Below are positions 1 through 15,700 of a DNA stretch of 64,000 bases, piece after piece. The notes beneath the pieces were generated by a model, which saw only the letters and a program-made list of their open reading frames with translations, searched no databases and was not told where the DNA came from. Source of the DNA: Antedon mediterranea (lineage: Eukaryota > Echinodermata > Crinoidea > Comatulida > Antedonidae); NCBI RefSeq assembly GCF_964355755.1, contig NC_092675.1, positions 22,856,412-22,920,411 on the forward strand. Reading direction: 5' to 3'. The position numbers and the translations under genes are program-made. The first letter of the stretch is position 1. The number at the start of each line of letters is the position of its first letter.

Positions 1-748
1 GATGGCAAGATTTTTTACTCTTGCTCAAGGTAACTTATCGTGTTCATCATAATTACTGTGTTATTTCCCTTTCATGGAGCAATAAACTTTCTTTTCATAA
101 TTATTATGTGGATTTAATATCAATTATGACGTGCAAAATACAGTCACAGCAATTCTTAAAGGTAGCTCCGTGTATAAAGTTCCTATTAATTTTGTTAAAA
201 ATAACAAAGGAACAACATTCACTTATTTTTCGTCAGGTGTAAAGATGATACGATCATTGTGAAATTACCCATTTATTTTTAAAATTGGTGTTTTTTCATA
301 ATGTTATAAGATAGGATGTTTACTGATTAGCATTAACCATTTAACTATTTCTAAAAAATAGCATTGTTCTTATTTTAAAATTGATTTTTTTTCGAAAATG
401 CCTCAAATTTACATAAAATGGCAATGAATTTTTGTGTATTTCCTATCTTAACATACTTTTTTTTATACATTTATACAAATAATGAAAATAATTGTGTGGG
501 TTTATATTTACCGCCTAATTATTATTGTTGTACGCATAATTGCTATCCCACGCAGCAGTGTTTTAATTAATTTTACATGCGACAAAGAACACGAATATAC
601 TGTAGGCTTACATGCATTTAAAAAGGTTGTATGTCTGATGTTGCTTTATAATAAGCAAATCAAACTCTGCATTTACATTGTCATCACTTTAATAATGCAC
701 TGTATTTATTATACATTTTAAACTATATAATTTGTTGTAGTTTCTAGA
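1..748. other. Upstream of STRA6-like gene A: no gene recognised
   Basis: AT-rich sequence with short open frames that lack family features. TTGTTGTAG at 732-740 looks like a splice acceptor shortly before the ATG, so a non-coding 5' exon may exist further upstream or outside the window. Confidence 0.5.
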
Positions 749-3700
749 ATGACTCTTCATGATACGGTAATTGATCAGTTGCCACCAGGGGCGGATGAGT
801 GGACACATGAAGAGTTAAGAGACTACTACAATGAGGCTAACCTCACAGAAGATCAAAGAGACTACTTTATGGATTATTTCAGTGCGTATGACTCAGACGA
901 TGCGCAGTCGGATGAATTTTGGAAGTTTACACAATCCTGGATTTTTGGGTAATATCCTCATGTTTGATTTCAAGAAATAATTTTAAACGAAATCAATGAG
1001 TATTTTATTTATTTATTCAGGTTTATACAATAAAAAAACATGCAGCCCGAAGGCTGAAATTGTTGATTTACAAATATATATATATATATATATATATATG
1101 GAAACACAAAAATTTAAAAAATACAAAAATTTATACAAAACATTAAAAAATTAAAAAGAAAATCAGTTAAAAAAATAAAATTATGTTATGTTAAAAAGAT
1201 TACAAAATTTATATACAAATGCATAGGCCTATATGTAAATATTTATAACATAGCCATCTTCAGCGTGATCAGGTACTGTTTAAATTAAGGATTCTACTTA
1301 TAGTAAGGGCAGGCGAGGTCTTAAGACGGTTAGTTCTACAAACAGGTATATTAATTAGGGGTTTATCTACCGTGGTTGATCTAAGCTCTCTAGTAATAAT
1401 GCGGTAGTCGGGCAAAATAGTTCTGTACAATTCCGATTCCAAGAGCCTTTCTCCAATTTTTTTAATCAACGTCTCTCGTCTGGATGCGAGAGTGGTCATA
1501 TCAGTAAGCTCAAGAGCTGAATCATACGTAAGGAAAGCGGGACCCAGAATAATACGTAAAACTCTCTTTTGCACTCTTTCAATGGTCGATATTTGGGCCT
1601 TATTGATGCTTCCATGCCACATAGGGCAGGCGTATTCTAAGATTGGGCGAATATAACAAACATAAACGGATATCATATCATGAACTGGTACATTGGCCCT
1701 TCTAAGGATATATAACGTATACAACCTTTTGGATGCTCTTTTTACCATGTCACTGACATTGTTATCCCATTTCAAGTCATCCTGGATTATAAGTCCAAGG
1801 AGCTTCATACACGAAACAACATTAAGTGTTGTACCGCTAAGGTAATAATTAGGAGGGGGAATATTTCTTTTCAAAAAATTAACTCTCATGATATGACACT
1901 TAGAGGGTTTAGGGACCATGTGATTTGTATCACACCACTCAGTAAGGTCATCAAGACAAGATTGAAGTTTAGGGGCATTACCATGTTTAACAGTGTCACC
2001 AAGAGTGAGATCATCAACATACTTCCACCATCTGCAGCCTTCCATAGAGATATTATTGACTAATATAAGAAACAAAATTGGCCCAAGCTTTGTACCCTGT
2101 GGAATCCCACATGTGATGTTGGCATAAGGGGAAAAGGATGAACTAAGTTTAGTATTTATTTTACGATCTGTCAGAAAGCTACAGATGGTGGGAATAATAG
2201 ATGTTCTCACTCCGATGTCGACTAGCTTTCTAACAATGACCGTATGGTCAATTCGGTCGAAGGCCTTCGTAAAATCAACGGCACAAATATCCACAAAAAA
2301 ATCACCTTTTTCAATATCACTAATTACAGACTGAATCATGTCCACAAGATAATGGCTAGTAGATGAGCCTTTACGGCAACCAAATTGTTTAATATCTAAA
2401 TGTTCATGAATGTCACTAGTCACCCAATCAGTAAGGAATGACTCAAACATCTTGGCAAAGATGGGGGTAAGTGAAATTGGCCTGAAATCTTGGAATGATG
2501 TTAACATTAGAAACTTTTGGAACAGGAATGGCTGTTGCTAACTTCCATAACTCGGGAAATACACCTTCATAAAGACAACAATTAAAAATATGAGCAAGTG
2601 GGGTAGCAATTTCAAAGGCGAATTCTTTTATAAGTTTAATTGGCAAGTCATCAGGGTGACTAGACTTCTTTGACTTTAATTTATTAATCAATCGTCTGAC
2701 TTGTCCAGGAAAAATTGTTGGCGGGGGTTCAGGTGAAGGCAAATATGCAGGAAGAGCATTTACATCAACTGGGGGAAGCTGTCGGCACACAGATGCAAAG
2801 TGGTTATTGATATCATTTGCAAGATCTTGATTTGAGTGGCCAGGGAATTTTAGCATGGTTCGATTTTTTAGATTGCACAGTTTACGTACACTGTGATGCC
2901 ATGTTGCCGGATCATTATTTTTAAGGCCTCGCATTGATTTATCATAAAAAAATTTCTTTGCTGAACGAATGCTTCTCTGGACAGCATTGCGTGTTTCTCT
3001 CCATTGAGCTTTAGTACAGTTGTTATACATTCGTTGCCTTGCATCAAGTAGTCGACGAACGTTTTGAGTCATCCAAGGACGATCAGCTATTCTTTTTCAT
3101 ATTTGCTTGACAGGGAAATTGTGATTATATGCACCTTTTAAGACATTGAAAAAACCATTTACTTTCTCATTTATACATAAGTTACGATCGAACGTCCAGT
3201 ACTAGTCATAGTATGAGTGTACTTAAAGCTCAGACATTGTTAAACAAGGCCAACAGCCATAAGTCGCGTGCTAAAACGCATAGTGATACCGGACCGACAG
3301 ACAGACTGACAGACCGATAGACCCGACAGACCGACCGACCGACATAGTGAACTATAGAGTCGCTTCCACGCGACTAAAAACAGAGAAGCGTTGCTTTAAA
3401 TTACTAGAGGGTGAGCTCGCTTTGCTCGCTCCCCCTCTAGGAAGTGTAGACGATGGTTCTCGGAATGATAATGTTCTCCTTATACGTTTTCTGTCGGTTA
3501 CCATTATTGAAAATGCTTGACATTCGTAAAACTAAACTACTTCGTTTCATAGTGTTAGATGATTAATAACATTTGAAAGTATGTGTTTTATTGTTTTGTA
3601 GGGCCCTTTGTGGAGGCGGATGTCATTTGAGGGAGGTGCTTATTCGAGGGATATATGTTAAATTTTTTAGTTTTAATAATGGTAACATTTATAATCAAAT

Positions 3701-6700
3701 GAAATCCTCTAATAGATATGAAAAGTGGTAAAAAAGAATAACAAATGCTTGGTAAATTGTAGATAACAGTGCGGTGAATTCTACTACAAATAGTATAATT
3801 GTGTTATTATAAATATGTGGATGGACGTTTATTAGATAGTTGGGTAGGGGGTGGGGGTGGGGGTTATTATTCAAAGTGATGTTTTATTGGAGAGGCGTTT
3901 ATTCAAATGAATACCATCCTAATAATTATTAATACATTATTTAATTTAATCATCTTTTGAAACTAACTGCCGTGACAGAGTGGGCCCAAGAAAGAAGACA
4001 TGGGCAGACATGTCGGTCCTAACGGGACACAGGAAGATAGCCTACAGTTATTCCTGCAAGCTTACTCAATAAAACTCAGCTATCGGGATTTCACTCGAAA
4101 AATGTCTTATCATCAAATCTCCCTATGTAATTTTATAATACTATTCCCCACAATATATTCTGATTCTTTATGGCGTATATTGAATTTGATCTTTATTAAT
4201 TTGCAGTATAATTCCTATTATTTAACTACTGTACCTTCACACATGCGCGCGGTATGTTTTAAAATAAACAAAAAACTGAAATGGATATATCTGATTTTTT
4301 TTTTCGTCTTCCAAAGGGACACTGTATTGATTGATGGAAAGTGCCTGTTTCCAGTCACCTTTAGGGTCAAATCTATTATTTTAACTGCTCCCTTGTGTTT
4401 AAAAGAGAGAAAATATTTGAAACCAGGTCGTTGCAAGGTGAACTTATCTTAAACCCGGAAATTACTTTGACCGGGAAGAATTGAAATTGAGAGGAAAATC
4501 TAATGTTGAAATCATAAATGTTGTTAAAAAACTCTTTATAATATCTTCCTAAGATATAAATATGGAACAATAGCGTCGGCGTGCACACTAATGTTATCAA
4601 ATCTACGTTTCGCGGTACATCTCGGATAGATAAGGTAGGTATCCAAGGCGGAGATTTGTACCGAAGTTTTTGCATTGTGCTCGCCTATGTCAGAATTAAC
4701 CATAATTTATATATAGATGCTCTTTGTGTGTTTTTTTCTCGTTGTTCGGTAAAACGGAAAGCAGTAAGATCAAATATTCTCTAAATTGATAAACGTACTG
4801 GCTTATGACACTAAAAATAGTTAAGAACCCGAGGATTTAAAATTAATTTTAACTTAATGGTATTGCTTATATTCAATAAGAGTGATGGTAGTGATATTGA
4901 ATATTTTTCTATGATAGTTATATTGATGACTAGGAAAGATACCCGTCCCGAGGTGCTTAAATACCATACCCATCTTACTTCCATCCACTAAACATTACAG
5001 TACAATTCCGGTCAATCCACGTGCATATAGCAACTCTCCCTTTATCTTAGGATTTAGATGATGAAGATCATTATGGTGAAACACTAACGATGTTAGTGAC
5101 AATGATTGCAACAATTAGTTACAGTAAGGGTTGTAAACATGATTGCAACAATTAGTTACAGTAGGGGTTGTAAACATGAGGAGGACAGTTAATGAAGATT
5201 TTTACAAAATGGTTTTATTGTATTTATTTATTTATTGTAATTTTTATTTGTTGTTATTTTAATCATCTGATAGATTATATGTTTTTTCCTAACTGCTATT
5301 CAAACTTTGGTTTTATATTGTGTATTTATTACATTAAAGATCTACTGGTGAATACGGTTGCGATAATCCAAGATTTAACTTCATTGACTATCTTGCGTGG
5401 AATTTAGCACCAGCAGTAAGTATTATTTACTTCATTCTTTATTTTGACTGATATTTTAGTTCCAATAAAGCAGTACTGACAGTAGTCACTTTTTACATGA
5501 ATTTTAGCTATAAACAATGTTTCAAGTTATAAAGATGTTTAAGCTTACTCAATCGTTCAGTGCTTCTATTTTGGCACTAGATTCTCATTCGGTATCATGT
5601 CAGGTGACAATAAACTACCCCAAGTACCGTGTCTGCCGACGGCGACGTTTTTCTTTAAGTCTCCTGATAATAATAATATAGTTTGCCTATTCTTCAAAAA
5701 CTGTTACTGTAGGCTGAATGGATATTGCGTTTGAGCTGTTTGGACGCCAATTTTGGCAAATGTTATGTAGTGTAAAAGTCAATTATTATTTTGAAATGTT
5801 TTCACCACGGAATTGCTTGCTTTGGTCTGTGTTTTTGTAAAGGGTGGCTACTGAAGTAAACTAAATTTCTACGAACGAACAGAAATCACTCATAAGCTTG
5901 TCAGTCTATAATATGATACTTTATAATAATTTAAGATAAAAAATAGATGAACGATAAAATAAAATAGATAATATTACTATCTATTGTACATTGCATTGGC
6001 TTTTACCGGTAATTCAGACAATATTGTTAAAAGCTGATTATTTCCATGGATTGTTTTGTCTTCGTTAGTGTTTAATTAGCTGGCTCGTTCACAGTATTTT
6101 GTGACCGTCAACAAGTCTATTATAATGATATAAGTACCGATTATTCATCTCTTTCTGTTTAAGCCAAACAAAAAACTATCACTTTACGTAACTTCACTTT
6201 TAATCAATTGACATTAATCTTGTTACAGTAATGTCTCGTAAATGACTAAAGGGGAGTTACATTCAAGCTTATTGTCTCCTTCAACGTTTCTATTGACTGT
6301 CTTATTTGTATACCTTACATGTTTATTGCTCAGCTATTTTTACTTTTCACTTTTAATGAATAAAAGGAAATATATATCGAGTCCAATTCCTGATATTCCA
6401 GAACCACATTGTAAAATAGAAATCACATTTTTTAAAATTATTTTTATCCAGTTAAATGCAGTTAGATTAATAAGGCTTTCGGGCATGATTAACTCTGATA
6501 CAAAGATAACTAAATCTATGGGTCAACTTTTTGGTTTGATTTTTCAAGTTGAAAATAACTAAGGTACAGTCATCATGTCAACAATCTGCTGTATATTTGA
6601 CAGTATGTGTCTAATAATTTACTATAAAAAGAAATGCAGTCATAAAAGACACGAATCGGTACTTAAATTGATTAGAGAAAGTTATACACGTTTTATTCAA

Positions 6701-9700
6701 TTACATGGCTCCTTCTTTCATAGTTCTGGATAATTGTCTTTCTCTCATTCTGGCAACCGAGGAAACGAATGTGTCCTGGATGCTGTGGCAAACGACCAGG
6801 TATTGCTTTGTAGGTATCAAATTGTTATTAAAATTGGTTTGAACATTAAAATGCTCTTTTCATACAAGTTGAGTTTTGTCAAACCATGAAAACATGATTA
6901 GTGTGTCTTGTAGGCTAAGTAATTTTACTACTAATAAAAACAAGTTTCTTATATTTGTTGTTCACATACAATTCTTAATTAATTTTAATTCTTGTCTCAA
7001 TCTTATCATATTTGATACTATATTGTTTTGCTTTTTTAGCATTGATGCGTTTTATAACAATATATTTTTAATACTACTTTTCGTTTTTCTCTTTAGCCCA
7101 GTAAATTTAGTAGACGCGTATGATGATCGCCTTCCATTCGCGTGTGCGTTCGCTGTAACCTCTACTTGTATCTTAGACCTTTTCACTGGTTCATTCTACT
7201 ATCAACCCGATGTCAGTGATATTCCGTCAATGCTATCGGGTATGTATATTACATTAATACATTTGACGCCTAATGTCACTATAGTTCTTGTTGCTTCCCA
7301 CCATGAAACAAATCGTTGCCAAAAGACTGCGATTACGTTTCAGGCATCTTTAAATTAGATTAGTTAATAAAAACCAGTCACCTAAATAAGTAGGTAAATA
7401 AAATACACACATTCCCAATGCCCATACACATACATTATACCAATCAAACACAGAGATGTGTACGTACCTAAAGTTACATGGTAAAAAAAAAATCAAATTT
7501 AATTAAAAAACTCAATAATTATAAAATCATTAATTACATGGAAAACATAACGACTTATTTTAGTAGTTAATACTCAAATGGCAGCTTCACACCAATAAAA
7601 ACATAACGTAATCATTATAATGTGGAAGAGTTAATAAATGAAATGATTTACGACCATAACCCAAAGATTGAGTGGGTGAGTGGCCGAGCGGTTAAGACAG
7701 TGGAACCGCAATTACGTAGCCATAACATCGGCATGGGTTCGAGGCTCACTCACTCCATGGTTCTGGTGGTAGAACGAGTCTTCTCGGATAAGGACTATAA
7801 ACCGTAGGTCCAGTGTACACATCTAGCTCGTGTGCACTTTAAAGAACCTAGTACATCTTTCGAGACGAGTAGGGGGTTACCCCGGTGTATTAGTACATCA
7901 CAACCACTGATCACCAACTGGGCCCTCTGGGAGACCAGTCTTTGACTGAAGAGGTTAACTTACCCAGTATAAATATATATTTCAATTCAATTCAATTGAT
8001 CTACCTTCGAAGAGTGCATTATATACCGTACCGTTACTGTAATTTGTAATAACGTCACTTATTTCATGAATATGATGTTTTGACATCAGTTAGAATGTTA
8101 TAGAATTGATCCCAAGTGAATGCTTTGTATAAAGTTCAAACTGTCATTAAAAAAAATGATAATATTATTCAATTGGATTTGATTAATAATAATTCTAATT
8201 CTTTTGACTCATACTGTTTATCTTTTATGGAAAGATAGTACAATATAATTGATTTTTAGTGAGATTTTGTTTGTCTTTTGAGATTTTTTTGTTCATTGTT
8301 CATTAGATCATTCAGTCATCTTTATTACGATTACCTATCATTGTCCTTTCAATATGCATTATTATTTTTTACAAAAAAACCCTGTTTTTATTGCTTTTTT
8401 TGTTTTTCTTTGATTCTTTATGTTTGTTAAATGTCATTTTACATTAAAGACGTCCTCTTACACTTTATAAAAGACATTCATGCATAGATGAAAAATGTAC
8501 ATATAAAATATGCAATATATCATTAATACATTAAAAAAACTCTTATACCTGTAACTGTTATATTTTTATTTTCCCATACGTTTTTTTTCTTTTTATATAT
8601 TTCACATTATATAAATATAATAGATCAGGTATTAGGCTACGACCTCCAAGAGCAAATCTTTGTAGAACTAGAAAATCCTTCGTTGTAAATAGCATTCATA
8701 TTTTTAATTCTAATGTAAGACGATAATGCAATTTTTAAATAGTTTTACATTTTTAACAGTTTTTTTTTTATTTTTAACTTTTTATCTTGTATTTTAATCT
8801 GATATAATACTGCACGTTTTAAATTGTGGCAACATTTTTTATGTGTGTTTTTTTATTGTTGTTTTAATCTACCAAGCAAAGTGAATTTCCATTTTTATGG
8901 ACAAATAAAATTTCTTGAATCTTGAATCTTAAATATATATGATTTATTGGCTTTTTTTACTGTCCTCAAAAGCATGATAAATAAAGATGAATACAATCAA
9001 ACTTTGATTAGGTAATTTTTGTACTTTTAATCAAGCTATTCACTTTCGCTAAAAATAAACACCAAAAAGACAATATATCTTAAAACAATAAGAAAAAGAT
9101 ATGTTCTCAAGAGTAACCTAACAAGTTCACACTATGCAATCTACCTTATTTCATTTCATTCTGCAATCTATATATAGAAATTTATTCTATAAGTCTATCA
9201 TCTTGTGACAGTTTATTATCCGAACTAATTGATAGTTAGTCATTTCGCCCACATGATCACAGTAATTTATCAAAGGAAAAAAAAACTCTATGTAGCCGGC
9301 AATGTGCATTAAACACTTCAGATTAGGTAATTATCACATACGAAAAAAAGTGCAAGCCTTTAAGAAAAATAAAACATTAATTTTAATAGTTAAAGTCAAA
9401 TAAATTATCATTTCCAAACACTATAAACACTATTTGTTCGAACAATCACGTTTAGGCTTACCTGTATCATTAAAAAAGATTGGCTGGTGACAAATATATA
9501 AGCTAATACTTAATAACAAATACTGTAAATAGTACACACAAAGTGAAAGGTAATAAGAATTAACTATTTATGACAACACTTTAACTTAAATTTACTCAAT
9601 AATACAGATGTTAGAAATTAGAATATAATACTAGTATATCGAATAGAGGTTACATTTGAGCCCAAGTAAACAGCGGATACCCTGCTCCAACAGGATAACA

Positions 9701-12700
9701 ATTTATTTAACTACTGTCACGGAGTAGCTTTGCGTCAGAAAGTTTAGTAATTTTAAGAACACTTTGACGTAATTGTGTATTTTATACTACTCTAAGTACA
9801 TTAGGAATACTTGGGAAAATGGTTAATAAAAAGGTTAGTAATGACATAGAATTCGCCGAATTTCAAAAAGATTACTAGGGTCAAAAGGACACTAATAAAT
9901 ATGTTTTTTTCCGAGAATAGATATTAGAGTTTAAAATAACATACATCTACGAGTCGCAAACGCGTTGCTTGTAATGCTCTGTCTACACTATCAAACTAGT
10001 TTTAAAAAAAAATTGTGATGTGCTCAAATATGGTAGTGATATGCCCAAATATGGTAGTGATATGACATCATCATGTCCATATGGGCACATCATATTTTGT
10101 TGTCACAAAGTTTGACAGTGTAGACAGAGCTTTAGACATGACATTAGGCATCTTTCGCGGTCATTTTAATGAGACGACAAAGATCACAACAACGCCAGTT
10201 CTAACAATTCTTTTCGTTTTAAGACGCAGTACCAGTAGCCTAAGTCAGGATAGGTTTAAAAAGTCTTGGACATTATTCTCCAACTTCCACCAATTTCCGA
10301 ATACTGATCTCTCTTCGATCTAGTAATGAATTAATTACCCTTTGTCAGATTTAACTAAATATTTAATTTACTAATGAAATGTATAATCATCAACAAAACT
10401 AGCTGTCTCGTCCAAAATGTCATCTTGATTGATTTTAATTAACGTATTTGAGACGGGTTAAAATGACAATGAATAAACTCAAATGGACCTTTATTGACCT
10501 GATGGTGAACTTATTTTATAAGGCGTTCAATCATGTTATACATAATTCTAATCTCGTAAAAATCTGAAAATGAAACAGTAGACTAAACATTTCCCAGAAA
10601 ACTCACATGAGATTATATTAAACTTCATTTAAAATCTAAATTCATATCTAAATACCATCATTGTTTTCTCCACACGAACCAAATGAAAGAACGTTGACGT
10701 ATATTACCAGATTCAGTTTCAGATTCGATTTATTAAGTCATTCATCCATTTCTTGGCAGAAAAACACAAGCAAAACAATACACACATAATATTTACATTC
10801 GTGATCAACTTGGAACTAACTGATCAAGAAATATAAAATACAAAAAACTTCATGACCTATCTTTGGAACTCATTGTTGAGTAGTGTAATATCGCTATGTA
10901 AGAATGAAAATTTATGTCTATTGGTTTTAACTGGAATTGTTGTTAATCATGTCCTAATGCATGGTATTATCGTTCATTTTAGGTACAATACAGGTGTTGA
11001 TCTGTTTCGTAAACGTTATCGAAGTATGCATTGTATATTACCCTCTCTTACTTTGTTTATCTACACCTGCATCTTTGCTTGGAAACTTCATTGGTTTCCT
11101 TTACACGGCAAATTGGTAAGCTTCTTAGAATGTCAAGCAGATACTATACTCTGTTTGAACAATTCTAAAGCTATGTCCTACACTATCAAACTTGATGTGA
11201 CAAACAAATGTGATGTTCCTATATATGGACATGATGATGTCAGCACTACCATATTTAAGTATATCACTTCCATATTTGGCCACATTATATTTTTTTTATA
11301 GTGTAGACAGAGCTTTACCAAGTATATCACGTCAAAAGCATTTATTCAAATGGGATAATTTCATGGTCATTATACCTAAACTATTTCAATAATATGTAAC
11401 CTTTTTTTTCTTGTGAATTTAAACTTAGAATAATATATTTGATAAATTATGTATGATACCACCACCAAACTTTCCAGTTAAAAATCAAAATTGTGAAGCA
11501 TTTGATGAATATGTAAACTGCCTTAAAATACCGTGACATGTTTCGAGAATACTATTCTCATCATCAGAACTGAAATCAACGCCTAGAGTACTTTTATATC
11601 AATAACACAGGTTGTATTTAAATGAGGCAATAATTAGCATGATAAAAAAGCGAGGTAAACGGACAACAAACATCATATGGCAAGCGTGACGCCTAATGTA
11701 TTGGTAATGGCCAGTCTTAGGCTGTGTTTATATAACACCCTACATTTGAAGACGTCTTTAATTTTTAGCACTTTTAGCACTGTTAGTAGGTTATCGTTTA
11801 TTCACTATTACTTTTTTTACTATTAAATATTTAATGAGTTTTAAGTTCTTTTTTCTCTTTAGGTTATTTTTCTATATTATACGCTTCGCAGACTGTCCAG
11901 TTGATTCCGGGGTAAGCATCCTTTAAAAACATTTAAATGCAAATGATACCGTAGATGATATAACTTCTCTCGTGGTAGGTCTAAGGTAAAGTAAAGTATG
12001 ATGTAGACTTACCACGCTACCATAACCCTATCATGCCACACATACAGCATGAAGGAAGTAGCTGGTTAGCTAATACTGTACTGTATGACGATTATTTAAA
12101 GATCTAAACAATAATTACATTATAACAGGATTTATCTCCACAATTTCGGGTATAAAACATTCATAAAGTTATAGAATGGTAGCTTTTCAACTTCAACTTC
12201 AAATTGTTTTAAACATTAAGTACATCACTGTATTAAGTAAATGTAAATGTGCTAGATCTACATGTGTCTGATGTTCTGGTGTTATTAATATAACATTGAC
12301 AATTTCATAAAAAATTCTCTCTCATTAATGATAGAAATTTGATTTGGTTACATTAATAATTTATATTATAGAAAAAAAAGGCCATATACACATGGCCGCA
12401 GTCGGTGCTCAAATTTGAGCTAGTGTTTACCGACTGACCAACCGACCGGTTCAAAAAACGATATTACGTATACTGAAATACTCTACTAAACACAACGAAA
12501 AGGTGTGGTGGTGTTTTCCATTCCGAGAGAGCCTGTTTGTATCTTAGAGCACTTCAGACCATCTTACGATCCGACGAACAATCCTTTAATGCATTCAACG
12601 TCAATAAGTTTATAGTAGTCTTTTGATATAGTGATTCAAGTATATTCTTCAAGTAAAGTGCTTGTTTTTACTTATCAATGATTGTAATCGATTACTTGTC

Positions 12701-15700
12701 GCTGTTCGGTGTAAATGTGTTTCATCATTGTTACTGTTCTAAGAACTCGTGGTAATTTTAAGTATATACATACCGCAATGAAAAGTAGGCAACGGGATGA
12801 ATATGCATATATACAAATGTATCTCTAGGCCTAAACAACAGTTATTAGTCCTAAGTGATCAGTATGTATTTTTAATTTGCTTTTTTAGGTTGTAGGTGAC
12901 CTGTACGCAGAAATACTGGGTCCTGTGTATGCCTGCTATGTAATTCTTTTAGTTCGATTTGCATGGGGTTTATTCAAAGACGTAAAACTTTGGTATCAGT
13001 CATATAAAGAAACAAAGGTTAGTTTGTCATTTTCTTACAGAAATTAATTGATACTTCTCTGTTTGGAAAGAACATTCTTGATGTCTGTAACATTCCATCA
13101 AGGATTTTTTGGGGATCAGTTGGATCACAATATGCATAAATAATTCTTGGAGTTATGCAATTTTGTAAGAGAAGCTACAGAACAAGTGTTGTTCCCTTCA
13201 GTGTCATCAATAAGGAGGTATATGCGTGTATGCTTCTTTGAATGTCTCACTGGAAATGAGGTCGGGCTAGGAAAATGATACAAGAGGAAACAGTGTTTTC
13301 AACATATGGGTTGCCACAGTTGGTAGGATTTGTTGAAGACGTAATGATAATAGTCAAGTAGCTTGCTATATGTTTAGTTTAAACATGCTGTTAACATTTT
13401 CTTTACTGGTGAAAGTCTATGCTATAAGAACGACTAGTCAAACAATGGCGTCACATAATAAGTGATTCAAATTAATTAGATTTTTCCCCCTTGTTTCGGT
13501 TTGTCTTGTTTTCACTAAATAAAAAATACGATCACTTAGCGAGAGCCAAAATATAGAAAAAATTCACAAAACACCTAAAATGTTCACTCATATATCTTCA
13601 AAAAATCAATTTATACAAAAAATATAGTGCATAAAAACTTAACACTACACTATTTTTATCTTGGTAATACAGTATCTCATCTGTATCATATGTGTTGTCA
13701 CATATTATATTACTGTAACAAAATATTCCTATAATGAGATTTCTAGATACAGTAGTGAGATTCGAACTGCAAACGAACTAAATCCAGTCACCAAATATGC
13801 CTTAACCTGATCTTAACAGAAGAAATTTACACACGTCATAGACATTAATTGTCTACGTCCGTCTACTGTAAGTTACAGTGCCGCTGTTACATATATATTC
13901 TGGTCTTATGATATTTGAAATAATAAACTGAATTGAACTGTTATTTTTTATAGAATGCATGTATTTCTTAATACCTTCATCGTTATTATTTGCACAAATT
14001 AATGTATTCTTTTTAATTCGAGGATAAATTAACTAAAAATAGACATAATGACCACATTACACAAAGGAAAATTCACCAATATAATAGACTTCAGTTAATA
14101 TATTACGTGACTTGATATTTTAATTAATGAGTACCATTTTTTCATGAGTTTATTACGTCAATACAAATACAAAGTAAATAGGGTATGAAGATCTACTAAC
14201 TAATTGTATATGACTATAATGCACTGGCATTTCCCATCTAGTAGTGTTTAATAGGTTTTCATAGACAGTTCCGTTTAAGCTACTTAGTGTATTATTTTGT
14301 TCATCTTTTGAGGTAGGTCTACTTGATAATAAACATCACGGCATTATAGTTTACTGCAAAACACGCAGAAACGATTAATTTGTTGCGAATTATTGCCATC
14401 AATTATTGGTTGAAATATTGAAAATGTGCTATAATTCCATAATTATGTGAGTATGCACGTTTTTATGTTCAAATATTTACGTTTAATGTATGTTTTTGGA
14501 CATTTTAATACATTCAGTACGATTAAATGACCCAAATAAAACATCGACCTTATAATGACCCGACACTGATATAGCCAATACATTAAAATCTGTCTTGCTG
14601 CTTTTCCCCAAATTACTATTAAAAGACAATTCTGGTTTTAAATGTAAAAATAAATGATATATAATCACAACTTTGATAGCATTTTCCGGAAAAGAGGTGA
14701 TGGTTTGTGAAATCATTAAACAAGAAGAACATATATTTTACTCACGTTAATATTCCTCTCAAGTAAAACATATTGACATTTTAGTTGGAATACAAAGAAC
14801 GTATTTGCGCGACAATAAATAATTACACACCGGTTTATTTTACTTTAAACTTCCGATCACATTGTTCGTATCAATACATTTTAACGGTTTATTTCCTTGC
14901 CTTTTATGATTTAGTCTTTAAAAAAAGTACGTAAATTAATGAAATGTTACCTTACTTTGGACATGAAACGTAATAATACGGTGATTATATTGTTTCATAA
15001 CAAATACGATTATTAAACTTAAATGATTATTTTAGTGCATTTCGTAGTCGACTGCGGTGTTTATGCGATCAATTTGGTTATTATACAGATCAAACGTTTG
15101 CGTATCATCACGTGGGGGAGGGGGGGGGGGATGACATCAATTTTCTACTGTACGTGTATCGTTGCCTTTTGATGGGTGATTAAGTGCGTGTCACGTGAAG
15201 TGAATTATTCGGGTATTACTTTGCAAGTTCAGATGGTTCATTGCACGTTCAGTTTGCACGTGAGGCTGGTGTATCCCGTCTATGCAAGCGGCTTAATGAT
15301 ATTCACGGTAGATGTATGTAGTTAGTTAGTGCGTGGCCGAGCAGTGGAACCATATTGATTACGTAGCCATAACATCAGCTAACATTCGACCAACCAACCG
15401 ACATACTGAGCTGTAAAGTCGACCAGAGTATCTTTCAACATATACCACTCATAAATATTCATTAGTTGTTTACTATTTAAATTAATTCTTATTTTTTCTA
15501 TTGAGCCGCTTAAGTACAGACGATTTACTTACGCCATAAATGCCAGTCAGTCAACAACAGTACTACATCAACTTCATTATTCAATACCAATGAAATAGTG
15601 GACATTGAACTCATTTAACTTTAAAACAAATCTTATATAAGACAATTGTGAATGTTGCACTCAAATATACGAATATATAGTTGAATGTACCCATAAAAAA

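Noticed and set aside
723-729. TATATAA as promoter of STRA6-like gene A
   Set aside because: Only about 20 bases before the ATG, too close for a TATA box with any 5' UTR; more likely intronic AT-rich sequence before an acceptor at 740.
4000-4452. 150-codon open frame
   Set aside because: No recognisable domain, lies in an intron, and AT-rich intronic DNA gives such frames by chance.
6242-6333. In-frame hydrophobic sequence upstream of exon 2 of STRA6-like gene A, with an acceptor at 6228
   Set aside because: Using the 6228 acceptor keeps the phase but meets TAA at 6239. The acceptor at 6333 (GTTTATTGCTCAG) is pyrimidine-rich, keeps the phase, and gives a first helix of the same length as in gene B.
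7671-7760. tRNA gene (A-box and B-box present)
   Set aside because: The sequence continues into a SINE core and TTCAA tail and recurs truncated at 15325, so it is a tRNA-derived SINE.
10081-10323. 80-codon open frame
   Set aside because: Begins inside the MITE family 1 element and has no family features.
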